64,000 nucleotides of DNA. Origin: Microglena sp. YARC. Taxonomy: Eukaryota > Chlorophyta > Chlorophyceae > Chlamydomonadales > Chlamydomonadaceae. The stretch spans positions 34,603,500-34,667,499 of the forward strand of contig CM039463.1 of the NCBI GenBank assembly GCA_022414725.1, written 5' to 3'. This document shows, piece by piece, positions 27,101 through 39,100 of this stretch. A program made the position numbers and the translations under genes. The notes below the pieces were generated by a model. That model was not told the origin of the DNA. It did not search any database and saw nothing but the letters and a program-made list of their open reading frames with translations. Position 1 is the first letter of the stretch. Each line of letters starts with the position of its first letter.

Positions 27101-30100
27101 ATGACCATCATGCATGACTCATGGTCATCTTGCCTTGGTATGGTCTTCATGCCTTAGTCATGACCATCATGCATGACGCATGGTCATCTTGCCTTGGTAT
27201 GGTCATCATGCCTTAGTCATGACCATCATGCATGACTCATGGTCATCTTGCCTTGGTATGGTCTTCATGCCTTAGTCATGACCATCATGCATGACTCATG
27301 GTCATCTTGCCTTGGTATGGTCTTCATGCCTTAGTCATGACCATCATGCATGACTCATGGTCATCTTGCCTTGGTATGGTCTTCATGCCTTTGGCATGCC
27401 TTAGTTATCATGCCTTAGTCATAGTCCTCATGCATTAGCCATGGCCACCATGCTTTAGTCATGGTCATCATGCCTTAGTCATGGTCATCATGCCTTAGTC
27501 ATGGTCATCATGCCTTAGTCATGGTAATCATGCCTTCCACTCGACCGTTGCCATCCAAGGTGTTACCAATGAAAACAATATGTTCAGCTTTACATGTTTC
27601 AAAAAAGGCTCCAATCCAGCCATCCATACATGCCCCACACACCACTACCACCACCACCACCACCCACCCACCCCCTCTCGCTCTCCTACCCCAACAACAA
27701 CCCGCAGACTGCAGTTGACATCTGGATCTCAATCAGGCATCAGTTCAAGAGTGGACGTATGCAAAGGATCTTTCGGGTGAGGCTAGATGAGTGGTGGTCT
27801 TGGGTATGGTCCTTACCTCTGAGCAAAGGGAATCATTGGGTTGGGTTGGGGCAACGCAGGGCAGGGCAGGGCGAATGTGTTACAGTTCAGGCTACCCATG
27901 GAGTGAGGATAATCACCCCTACCGCGCATACCTGTGAGCCAGCTCATTTTCCAATCCCAGCCACTCCAGCTCTTCATCCTGGCGCTTCTGATTCTCCTGC
28001 CCTGGCTGTCCTGGCTGCAGAGTGCTTGTAAAAGCAATTCATTAGATCATTTGGGAATGATTTTTAACTCTGGCCTGAAAAAGTTAAGGCACGACCTGCA
28101 ACCTGTGGACCTTGATTCCCAAATGATCCAATGAATTGCTATTACGCAGGGGAGAATTGGGCATGACATAGGACTCTAGGTGGTCATTGTTAGAGGGACG
28201 AGGGGAACTCTACAAACAACCCTCAAACACCCACTTCACCCCACCCCACCCCCACCCCACCCAGCACCTTTACATGTCCTCGAACACCCACCCCACCTCA
28301 CCCCACCTCCTACTCACCGTTCCATGCCCTCCAACACCACTCAGAAACTTGGAGTAGATTACCAAGAAGCAATTGAGGGCGCAACAGAGGATGCTGACAA
28401 TGAGGTTGGGTACGAGGTTGATAAAGAGCAGGTAAAGGGCTCAGGTTTGGCTCCAATCTGCTCAAGGCCGTTCCACTAAGCTAGCTTTGAGTGGGATGCT
28501 TGGTGTGGGTGGCTCAAAGGTGGTTCCACTATGCTTGCTTGGTGTGGGATGCTTGGTGTGGGTGGCTCGAAGGCGGTTCCACTATGCTTGCTTGGTGTGG
28601 GATGCTTGGTGTGGGATGCTTGGTGTTCGATTTTTGGTGTGGGTTTGTCAAGGGCGGTTATGCTGTGCTTGCTTGGTGTTAGGTGCTTGAGCATCACATA
28701 TTTGCATCTGCTTATGTGTTTCCTCTCAATCTCCACCACCCAGTCCATGGGTAGGAAGGTTTGCAAACACAAGAATAAACACAAGGACTGGAACCACCAC
28801 CATAACCAGCACTTACACCACCGCCACCACATCCACCATCATCATGTGTTAGGTGCTTGCATGTGTATTCAGCCCATAGTATCAAGGTCCAGAAAACCCT
28901 GATGGTAAACATAATGGTTATCCGAGGAATATGATGATAAACCAAATATAATCCCAAACATGATGATAAACCAAAGAACAACATCCACCAATACTGCCAA
29001 AGCAATTCACCCTGGGCCTTCACATCTCTTGCAAGTGTATTCAATCCACTGGTAGTAAGGTCCAGAAACACACAAATAAAGGAAGGAACAAGGTGCACCA
29101 CCACCATCAACAACACAGATGTACCCATCCTTCCTGCCTCCCACTTGCATACATGTGTATTCAGGCCCCTGGTGGAAAGGACAAGAGCAAGGACAAGGAC
29201 AAAGACAGGGGTCCATCCATCTCATTCATGGGCAAGAAGGTCTATGGTTTGCAAGCAGAACACTACCGTGCCAAGATTACCCCTTTCTGGTTCATGTACG
29301 AACTCATCTTGTGCGCATGCATGATCGCTGCTGTGTCTCTCCTTATGTACTACGCCGTCAACGTATCAGCCACCATGCCCAATGTCAAGCACTACGCGGT
29401 TTATGACGCTAGTTCCTTTGCACCGGCCCGCCCCTTCATGCTGCATCGCAACGAGCAAGCATCAGACACACATCCACCTGGCACGGCTGGGCGGTGGATG
29501 CTGGATGAGGACAGGGAGGGGTTATCAAAGATTGCAGAGTCGCACAACCATTTAGAGCACATGAACGACATCCTGGTAAGCACCGTTGTGGGGTATAGGG
29601 TGGGGTGCGCTGCTAAAGGGATGGTAGGGTGGGTAGTACTGTCTAGGTTAGGGCGGGATGGGATATGCTGCCTCTGTCTAGGGTGGTGTGGGCGGCTACA
29701 GAGATGGCAGGGATTGAAGGTCAGGTGTATATAGAGAAATGTGGTGTCTTGGGGCACATGTACGACATCCTAGTATGGACATGCAATGATGGTGTAGCAG
29801 TACAATGATTTCGATAAATACATAAATTGTACACCTTACAGGGTGTGAGCGCCTGCCCATTTGCTTGCACTGGGGCTTACCACCAATACAATGATCATGG
29901 CAATGTATTGAATGAATATACAAATGAATGAATATGTCAATGATTGGTTGGATGGATGGATGGATGCAATTTTCTTTAGGCAGGATTAATCGTTTTTTGC
30001 ACGCTATTTGCGGAATTAGCCATCGTTTTCTCCGGTCTGGTTATTGATTTCAGATTCTGAAACGTTTGCTGAAGCATTGGTCATGCACGATGCTTCATCT

Positions 30101-33100
30101 TTCCGAGCAACCGGTGGATTGGCTGAAGCAACAGCATGCACGATTATTGTTTCAGACATCACAGACTGTTGGGATTGGCACCAGGCTGACAAGATTCAGG
30201 TTGTTGGGTCCACACAGACTGAAGTTTCTAAATTGTAGCCAAGCCAAAGAATAGTAACAGCTTGCGTTCATGTTCCAAGAACGTTGCTGTTATTATTCGT
30301 CCTTACAAAAGCTTTGACCAGAAATGATGGGAGGAGAGCAATGGTTCCGAATAAAGACAGGCCAATTTTGGTATTTTTTAATTCATGTACTTAAAAACCC
30401 TGAAACCCTAAACCCTTTGGCTATTCAGGTATTGGAGGTCCAGTCCCTACCTTCCCCTAACTCAGATGAATTAAAACTCTAATGGCTCATACCCTAGATC
30501 TTTAGATGTAAACGATACATGAGTTTATTGGTTGAGCCAGAATGTAAGCAAAATCGTGCATACCAATTATTAATGCTTTCATCTCCTCAAACCCCAGACC
30601 TGGGCATCGCGCAGACCGATAATTACAGTTTTGGCCTAAATCCTTAAAAAATCACTGGATAGATGAATTCATGGATGGATGGATGCTCCCGGTGCAAGTC
30701 CAAAAGAGATTATCCCAGAACTCTCTTATGATTAGGGTCATGGTACAAAACTCTTTTCAGATCAAGCTTTCTGTGATTAGCGCCCGTAAACTTATATGTT
30801 GCCCCCTAAAAACAACCATCCCGTCTTTCGAAGCCTTAAATTATCCTGTCAGTACAGTATAACTTACGCTTTCGTTCCCTCACCCCTGTGCAGCTCTGGT
30901 ATGGAATCCTCCAAGGCATCACTCTCACGCTCGCTATGATTAGGGTCATGGTACTAACATCCTTCCAGGTCAAACTTTCGGTGATCAGCGGAACAATTGC
31001 CATGGCCCTTCCTGATTTAGCTGTTTTTGGAGTGACAGCTGTCTGCATCTGCATGCCTCTTTCTGTTTTGTACTGCATCATTTACGGGACAGAGTTTGAG
31101 GAAGCGAAGAACATTAATGAAGCTTGCGCTTTCGTTTTCAAGGTATGTTGTCTTGCCTGGCCATCCTATGCCTATGCCTTGCCCTTGCCCTTGCCTTGCC
31201 CTTGCCTTACCTTGCCTTGCTAGCTGTCCCATGCCATGATGTAGAAGGCTTGTCAGGTGGCACCACTGTATACAAGTGATCTTGAAAGGCTTAATGATTT
31301 CAACATCAAAATCACAAAACCATTCACCTTCTCTTCCAACTCTCCACCTTAACAGGCCATGCTCCTTGGGGTATGGGATGATCCAGCCCTGGATGGCAAC
31401 TTCATAGGCCTTCTCGAAGAGGTGTGGTATTATTATTCATTGATGATGTATTAATTTATTTAATCAGAGGTTATTAATAGATTATTTAATATTCATGTAT
31501 TTATTATGTATTAAGATGTGAGGTATTATTATTATGATGATTATTCTGTCTCATACATGAACGGGTTCAGGACGATACAGGACAGAACACAAAATATTGT
31601 ACTGCTTCATGCTTCACGTATGCATGTATGTATGTTCCAGTGCTTTCAACCTGAGGACCCATCGTGCAGTATTGTTAAGACTGTTGTTTGCTGCGTGAGC
31701 TGGTACACCATGGGCAGCAGACGGCTAGGAAAGGTCTTCTCAACCAGAGCACCTCAGGAAACACTCACTGTGTTCTGCTCTGACTTGCGTATGTTACAGC
31801 CCAGGGGTAGCCACTATGGCTCAAGGGACTTGTCCAAGCTAAAAAACAATCAAGATCATGCTTCCTGCTTTGGAAAGGGAGGGCCCGTGTTTTTCCTAAT
31901 CCCTGTTTCCCTCTGGAAGGATCTGAGCCGGAGTGTATGCGATCTGAGCCGGAGTGTATGCAATCTGAGCCGGAGTGTATGCGATCTAAGCCGGAGTGTA
32001 TGCGATCTGAGCCGGAGTGTATGCAATCTGAGCCGGAGTGTATGCGATCTGAGCCGGAGTGTATGCGATCTGAGCCGGAGTGTATGCGATCTGAGCCGGA
32101 GTGTATGCGATCTGAGCCGGAGTGTATGCGATCTGAGCCGGAGTGTATGCGATCTGAGCCGGAGTGTATGCGATCTGAGCCGGAGTGTATGCGATCTGAG
32201 CCGGAGTGTATGCGATCTGAGCCGGAGTGTATGCGATCTGAGCCGGAGTGTATGCGATCTGAGCCGGAGTGTATGCGAACTAAGCCGGAGTGTATGCGAT
32301 CTGAGCCGGAGTGTATGCGATCTGAGCCGGAGTGTATGCGATCTGAGCCGGAGTGTATGCGATCTGAGCCGGGGTGTATGCGATCTGAGCCGGAGTGTAT
32401 GCGATCTGAGCCGGAGTGTATGCGATCTGAGCCGGAGTGTATGCAATCTGAGCCGGAGTGTATGCGATCTAAGCCGGAGTGTATGCGATCTGAGCCGGAG
32501 TGTATGCGATCTGAGCCGGAGTGTATGCGATCTGAGCCGGAGTGTATGCGATCTGAGCCGGAGTGTATGCGATCTGAGCCGGGGTGTATGCGATCTGAGC
32601 CGGAGTGTATGCGATCTGAGCCGGAGTGTATGCGATCTGAGCCGGAGTGTATGCGATCTGAGCCGGAGTGTATGCGATCTGAGCCGGAGTGTATGTGATA
32701 TGAGCCGGAGTGTATGCGATCGCCCCAGATATTCACTTTACCCCATTTACCTCCGCGCCACCCCACTATATGAGTAGTGGGTACTGTGCTTCGTCAAGAT
32801 GAACTGAGGGTCCCCTCGTATTCGTAATCCTTGCTGCCCTGGGTATGCGATCATCCCAGGTACTCACTCTACCCTGTGCCCCTCCTCGCCACCACATTAT
32901 CTGAGTTGTGATTACTTCTTCATGCTTCATGCTTCATCACAATGAAATGAAATGAGGCATAGCTTTTATTTTCAGCTACAAGCAGCAGCGTCCAGGCAGC
33001 TCCCCTGGATCTCTACCCAGACAAGCCTAATGCAACCTAGCTGCTGCTCATATCTGAAAAGAAAGCTATGAACTGAGTGTTTCGTATTCTTCTTCATGAT

Positions 33101-36100
33101 TGTTGTCCTGTAGAACACATTTTATACAGAATGCGTACACACATGGAATCATCCCAGTTACTTGGTCTTCCCCAATTTCCATCACACCGCCACTGAACCT
33201 GAACACTGGACATTTTGCATCCAAGCTGAGGTTCACCGTTATTCTGAATCCTTGCTGCCCTGTGTTTGTGATGATCCTAGCTACTCACTCCATGCTTCCA
33301 TGCACACCACCACAGAAACTGAATTATGGAGATATCGCGTCGGAGCTTATGGCGACGATCATGCTCTTCTTTAGGTCCATCATGTTCCTTTTCCTCCTCA
33401 GCTTCGTTTTGGCCATCCTGCACTGGCAGTACATGAAGCTCAAACTAGGTGCCAGAGGAATGTCAGGTGCGTGTGTGTATGTTACAGTTCAGGGTTAGCC
33501 AAATAGGCTGAAGGAACATGCCAAGGCATGATATCAGGAGGGGCTAAATCACACTTTTTACACACTTTTTATAAATTTCATGCGATATTTCCATGAAGTT
33601 CCCGAATGCAATATCCGAGTTTTGGCTTCCTGGTACGTCAAAATCCGATTTTCGAAACAATTGACTTATGGCCCGAGTGGGATTCGAACTGCCGACCTTC
33701 AGATGATTTTTACCCCTATGGTGCAGCTCCCTACGTGTGCTAATTATAGCTAAGTGGCCAAGTGCCCACGGGGAATGTATTGTGGATTTGGATGCTGAGA
33801 TGTTTTGAGCTCGATGTTTGAAGCGCATTTCTATTTACAAACCTATGTATCCATATGCACATGTTTGTATATAAGGTTCAAATTTGAAAAGTTGGTAATT
33901 GGTATCCGTTAATTGTAGCTATTTGCCCAACAAAAAAAACTTAGCTCCTTTTCTTGAATTGCGATGCTCAAATGTGCCCTCGTGAAAATCTACCTGATAA
34001 TAATAAATAATAATTATTATTTTGAAGTCTTATGTCATATGAATTTTTATATGGTATAGAATCTGTCATTTTTGTCATTTGACTTGAACCTAAGATTGTA
34101 GTTTGTGACGGACCCATGGACACAAACTTTTGACAGGCTAATCAATAAAAGGCTTCTGGAGGCGTGTCCCGAGTGAAATTGTATTTAATTTGATTAAATT
34201 TGATTCGATTACATACTAATATAATTGGTTTTAGCACTCTGACTTGTTCATATGTGGTAGGTGAATAGGCTTACAAGTTGACTGCAACCTGATTCAAAGT
34301 GTGCCGTGAGATGTTGATGATAAATGTAGGTGTTTGGAAACGAAAAATATGTGACGTTCATTTTCGAAAAATAATGTAGGCCAATGGCGGTTGGCATGGC
34401 GTGCCCCTACCCACCCCATGCACGGTCCTGCAGGCGAGCTCCGTGTGGTAATACTACCTAAGAGATAAAGGGGAGTGTTTTGTCAATTTGGATGCATATA
34501 TATATTTTCCCCTCAAATTTCTGAGAACAATTCCACTCCCAAACTTATGCATACGCACATGTTTGGATGCTTCAAATATGAAATGTAAAAAAATGTTACT
34601 CGTTAATTGTAGCTTTGGGCCCACAAACACACAAACTTAGCTCCTTTTCTTGAATTGCGACGCTCATACGTGCTCTCGTGAGAATCTGCCCGGTATAGAT
34701 AAGTCTTATAATTGTTATATAGTATAGAATTTGCCATTTTTGTGATTTGACTTGAAACCTAAAATAGTTGTTTGTGACGGACAAACGGACGCAAACACAC
34801 GATTTTGACAGGTTAATCCCTCAATTAAAAATCTTCTGATTGTTTCATTCGGGTAAAATCTTTTGACGTTTTTGATTCGGGTAAAATAAATTATTTCATT
34901 CGGGTATTCTTCAAAGGATTCAGGATTCATGACCAGCCTCATGCTGGAGTCTTTATCAACAAACACAGGTTCAATTCTCGTTTCTCAAAAAGTAATTTCC
35001 TATCCTCAGAGTGTGAAGGACATTATAACATTATGACATGCAGGTGTACCGCAAGACCTTGCCAACCTAGCCACGTGGTTTGGCCAGAGCTGGGTCCGAA
35101 AGGCTCCCACCAACCAGGACATTGATCGCCTCATAGAGGCCACGCTGGTGCACAAGAAACATAACCCAAATATCAGAATGAGTGGTGTCATTCAGCGTGT
35201 GCTGTCGATCCAAAGGATGGCCTCCCGTAACCGTAGTCAAGCGGGGGGTGGCGAAGAGCCTGAGGAGGGGGTTAGTGGCAGAAAGCGCAGCTTTATGAAG
35301 AACCTGCAAACTTCACTGGCTTTGAGGGCCTCAAGTAGCAGTTCGTCTGATGAGGAAGGCACTAAGGTGAGGCATATGTGGATCTGTATCTGTACATGCT
35401 CCTGTTCATGTGTGCACACATGTACTTGAATGCGTATGCGTACATGTTTATGTTTTTGCACGTGTTCATATATGTGTATGTGAGCGTGAATGTGTACTTG
35501 TATGTGTGTGTATGTGTACATCTATGCAAGCGTGTATATGTGCATGTATGTTCATGCATGCGTATGCGTATGTGTAAGTGTCGCCATACTGTCATTGAAT
35601 GGCGATGCATGGGTTTGGCTCTGCCCCCCAGTTCGTGGTGGGTTAACGGATGGGTAAATGCATCACCAACCGGGTGGCAATAATTTGGCACCACCCATAC
35701 ATTGCTTTGGCTATGCAACAATCATGAAATCAGGCTTGAGTATTCCAAGTAGCTACTAAACCTGGCCTACAGAAATCTGAAATAAAAAACACTTAAGGGA
35801 TGTGGCCTTTAAACAAACAAACAAAAAAGCATACATACATATGTATACGTACATACGTACATACAAACATACAAACATACAAACAAACAAGGTAGGAAAC
35901 AAAGAAACCAGAAAGACAAAAGAAAGAACAAAAGAAAGTACATATAAACAAATACAGCACAACAAACAAGGATATTTCCACTTGCACAAGCAATGTGAAT
36001 GTGTGAGAAGCAATCAAGTTGCAGTTGCCAAGAGATGAAGAAGTATGGATGCCTGAATCTCTGTCAACCTCCTTGCAGACCAACGGCAATGACAGTGCAT

Positions 36101-39100
36101 TTAACAAGAATGCCCGGGATGATCTGTCTTCCATTTTTCTGCGGACAGCTATGGCCGCCGCTGCCAAATCCCGGGCCAAAAGCTCCTCCACACTACCCAA
36201 TATCGGAGCTGCTGAGGCCGTGAAAATGTGGAAGTCAAAGTCTAAACGCGGTGGGGGTGGAGACGGTGTTCAACTTGGTGCTGCTTCCTTCGTGTCACCT
36301 AGTGCCAACAACAGCCACTCAATTTCATCAAATGGAGATTCTGCCTCATTGAATCTGGATTATACCTCTCAGAAAGTAGACGCCATGTCAATGCAGATGG
36401 TCGCCAGTCAAGTCATGTCTCGGCTAGGTTTGCAAGCAGGGAATATGGATAAGGAGAAGAAGTCTTATATGAATGACAACAGCGCCATAAATGCTAGAAA
36501 ATTATCCCATCTTGGTTCTGGCCAAAATTGGGCTTCCAATCCTCTAGCATCAGGTGGTCAGCAGCTATTGGGTCAAAGGACAATGGCAAGGAACTCATCC
36601 CTAAGTGGCCTAGGTGTCTCTTACAGTGCTGATCTTCCTGGTGGACATCCTCATCCCTTCAGCGCTTGGCAGCCATTGCAGCTCAGCAAGCGCTTATCCA
36701 TTACCAGGCAACCCAAAAGTGCAGCTGATCGTGCTATTGCTAGTATTGACGCCGAGGCAGACACTGAGGCAGACGCGGCAGCTCATCGGAAACGGGTTGT
36801 AAACTTCTGGGGCGCTAAGGCAAGCGGCCTTTCTTATACAAGAAAGGGTCGCAGCAGGAGGATGTCCATGGTCAAGCCAAATGCTGAAGAGCTGGATGCT
36901 GAAGATGAGGTACGGGGCGTTCAGGCAAGCAGCTTTTCTTATACAAGAAAGGGTCGCAGCAGGAAATTGTCCATGGTCATGGTCAAGCCAAACGATGAAG
37001 AGCTGGATGTTGAAGATGAGGTGCGGGGCGTTCAGGCAAGCAGCTTTTCTTATACAAGAAAGGGTCGCAGCAGGAAATTGTCCATGGTCGTGGTCAAGCC
37101 AAACGATGAAGAGCTGGATGCTGAAGATGAGGTACGGGGCGTTCAGGCAAGCAGCTTTTCTTATACAAGAAAGGGTCGCAGCCGGAAATTGTCCATGGTC
37201 ATAGTCAAGCCAAACGATGAAGAGCTGGATGCTGAAGATGAGGTGCGGGGCGTTCAGGCAAGCAGCTTTTCTTATACAAGAAAGGGTCGCAGCCGGAAAT
37301 TGTCCATGGTCATGGTCAAGCCAAACGATGAAGAGCTGGATACTGAAGATGAGGTGCAGCAGATGCAGGCACTGCCGGTAAGCACCTCTTCTGGTGTCGG
37401 CAGAGCAGGGACAGAAACTTTGTTCAAGCTGCACGCCTCCAAGGTTGCTCAATCCTCGAGCCAGACCTCCTATACACCCCTAGCACTCAACAGGCATCAA
37501 TCAGAAAGGGGGGGTAGTAGCAAGCCGGCTGATTCTGCCTGGCCAAGGCCAGCAGCACCCAAGGCCAAGGATTCAAACGCCTGGAACAGGGTGGGTGCTT
37601 TGCAGGACAGCGGACTTGCAGTCGACAATGTCAGTAACATCATTGTGTCTGGGGGGGGCTCGGGCATTTGGAACGCACGCACGACAGGCAAGGCCTTCTC
37701 ATTCTCTGGTCTGTCTCCACAGGCGACCCCACCAAGGAATCTGAGAGAAGTCGAAGAATCCAGATCTGGGGCAGGGCCCAGCCTGTTGAGTAGGACCTTT
37801 GGCAGCAAGAGAAGAATCTCGTGCTCTGCGGCTCGCTTGGCTGGCAATTCACCTGATGACAACCTGGAATCTGTAATTGAAGTCATTCCTAGCGCCTCGC
37901 TCTCCATCGTATCGGAAGGGGGGGGCAGTCAGTCAAGTGTCGTAGTGGAGATCAGAGTGCCTGCTTGCCTCTCGTTATCAAAACTCAGGGTCGACAGTCC
38001 GACAGGGCTGAGCCAGGAGTCAAGCGATCTGATGTACTTGACAGCACCTAAAAGCCCAACGAGGTACTCCCTCAAGGGCAGTTATTCAAGTGGTCAAGTG
38101 AATTTCGTGGCGCCTGCCCGCTCCTTCAAATCCTCCCTTAAGCCAGGCTTCTTGAAAGGAAGTTCGAAACTTGGGCCCCAAGAATCTTCCACTGGATCAT
38201 CTGGTCCATTGCGAACCACCAGCTCTGGGCCTGCATCCGCTTCAGGCTCTGACTTACAAAAATTCACTATGAGAAAAGCTGCCACTGCCACACTGACGCC
38301 TCCCAGGCGTGAGAATAGTGATCCTTATTTTTCTGATGGATCAGCTGAAGCGCAGGCCACGGCATTGCTTGCAGAGATTGCTACAGTTGAGCACTCCAAG
38401 TCAGTTTTCCCTAGCAGAGACCCCTCCTCCTTTGGGGATGATTCGTTGGGCAAGGTGCTAGATAAGATGAATAATTCTGCAGGAAAGCAATCGCTACTAG
38501 GCAGAGACCCTTCCTCCTTTGGGAATGATTCCTTGGGCGAGGTGCTAGAGGAGATGAATAAATCTGCAGGAAAGCAATCGCTTCCAGGCGAGTTCTGTCC
38601 ACGCCCAAACTTAGATGCCCTCATAGCCCAGGTCGACCCATCTGGTTCCTCTGCCAGCAAGCCATCACTCAGTAGGATTTTCAGCCAGGTTTGGGAGAGG
38701 AATAAAGCCGCAGGAAAGCACCGGCTACTAGCCCAGAACTCACCACACCCCACCTTGGATAACCTCTTGGCCCAGCTTGACCCATCTGGCTCCTCTGCCA
38801 AGAGATCAGTCAGTGAGCTTGGCAGCCAAGGTCAGTATATTTTGAAGCTCCACCCCCCCCAGAGTTTGAAGCCCCCAACTCCCTGGACCACCCCAAGCGA
38901 TTCTCTTATCGCCAAGCCTGGTGGCCTACCCAACTCCCTGGTAAACACTCCACCAACATTCAGTGATATCACCGTCTTCCAGGAGCCTGAGGAGCCTCGG
39001 CTACAAGCAACCACCCCATCCAAACGCACCCCAGGCCAGCCGCTGCCCACTTTCACAGATATCCGAGACATTGCATTCAATATGGCACAGGATGTGACAT

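Noticed and set aside
31917..32720. CRISPR-like array
   Set aside because: Units are contiguous, with no spacers, in a eukaryotic intron.
31518..32777. 419-codon plus-strand frame of DLSRSVC repeats
   Set aside because: Produced by the 21-bp minisatellite; the flanking codons match dispersed repeats, and the exon 26 to 27 splice skips it in phase.
36694..37452. 252-codon minus frame over the tail repeats
   Set aside because: Mirror of the coding repeats in exon 29; plus strand has phase-consistent splicing.
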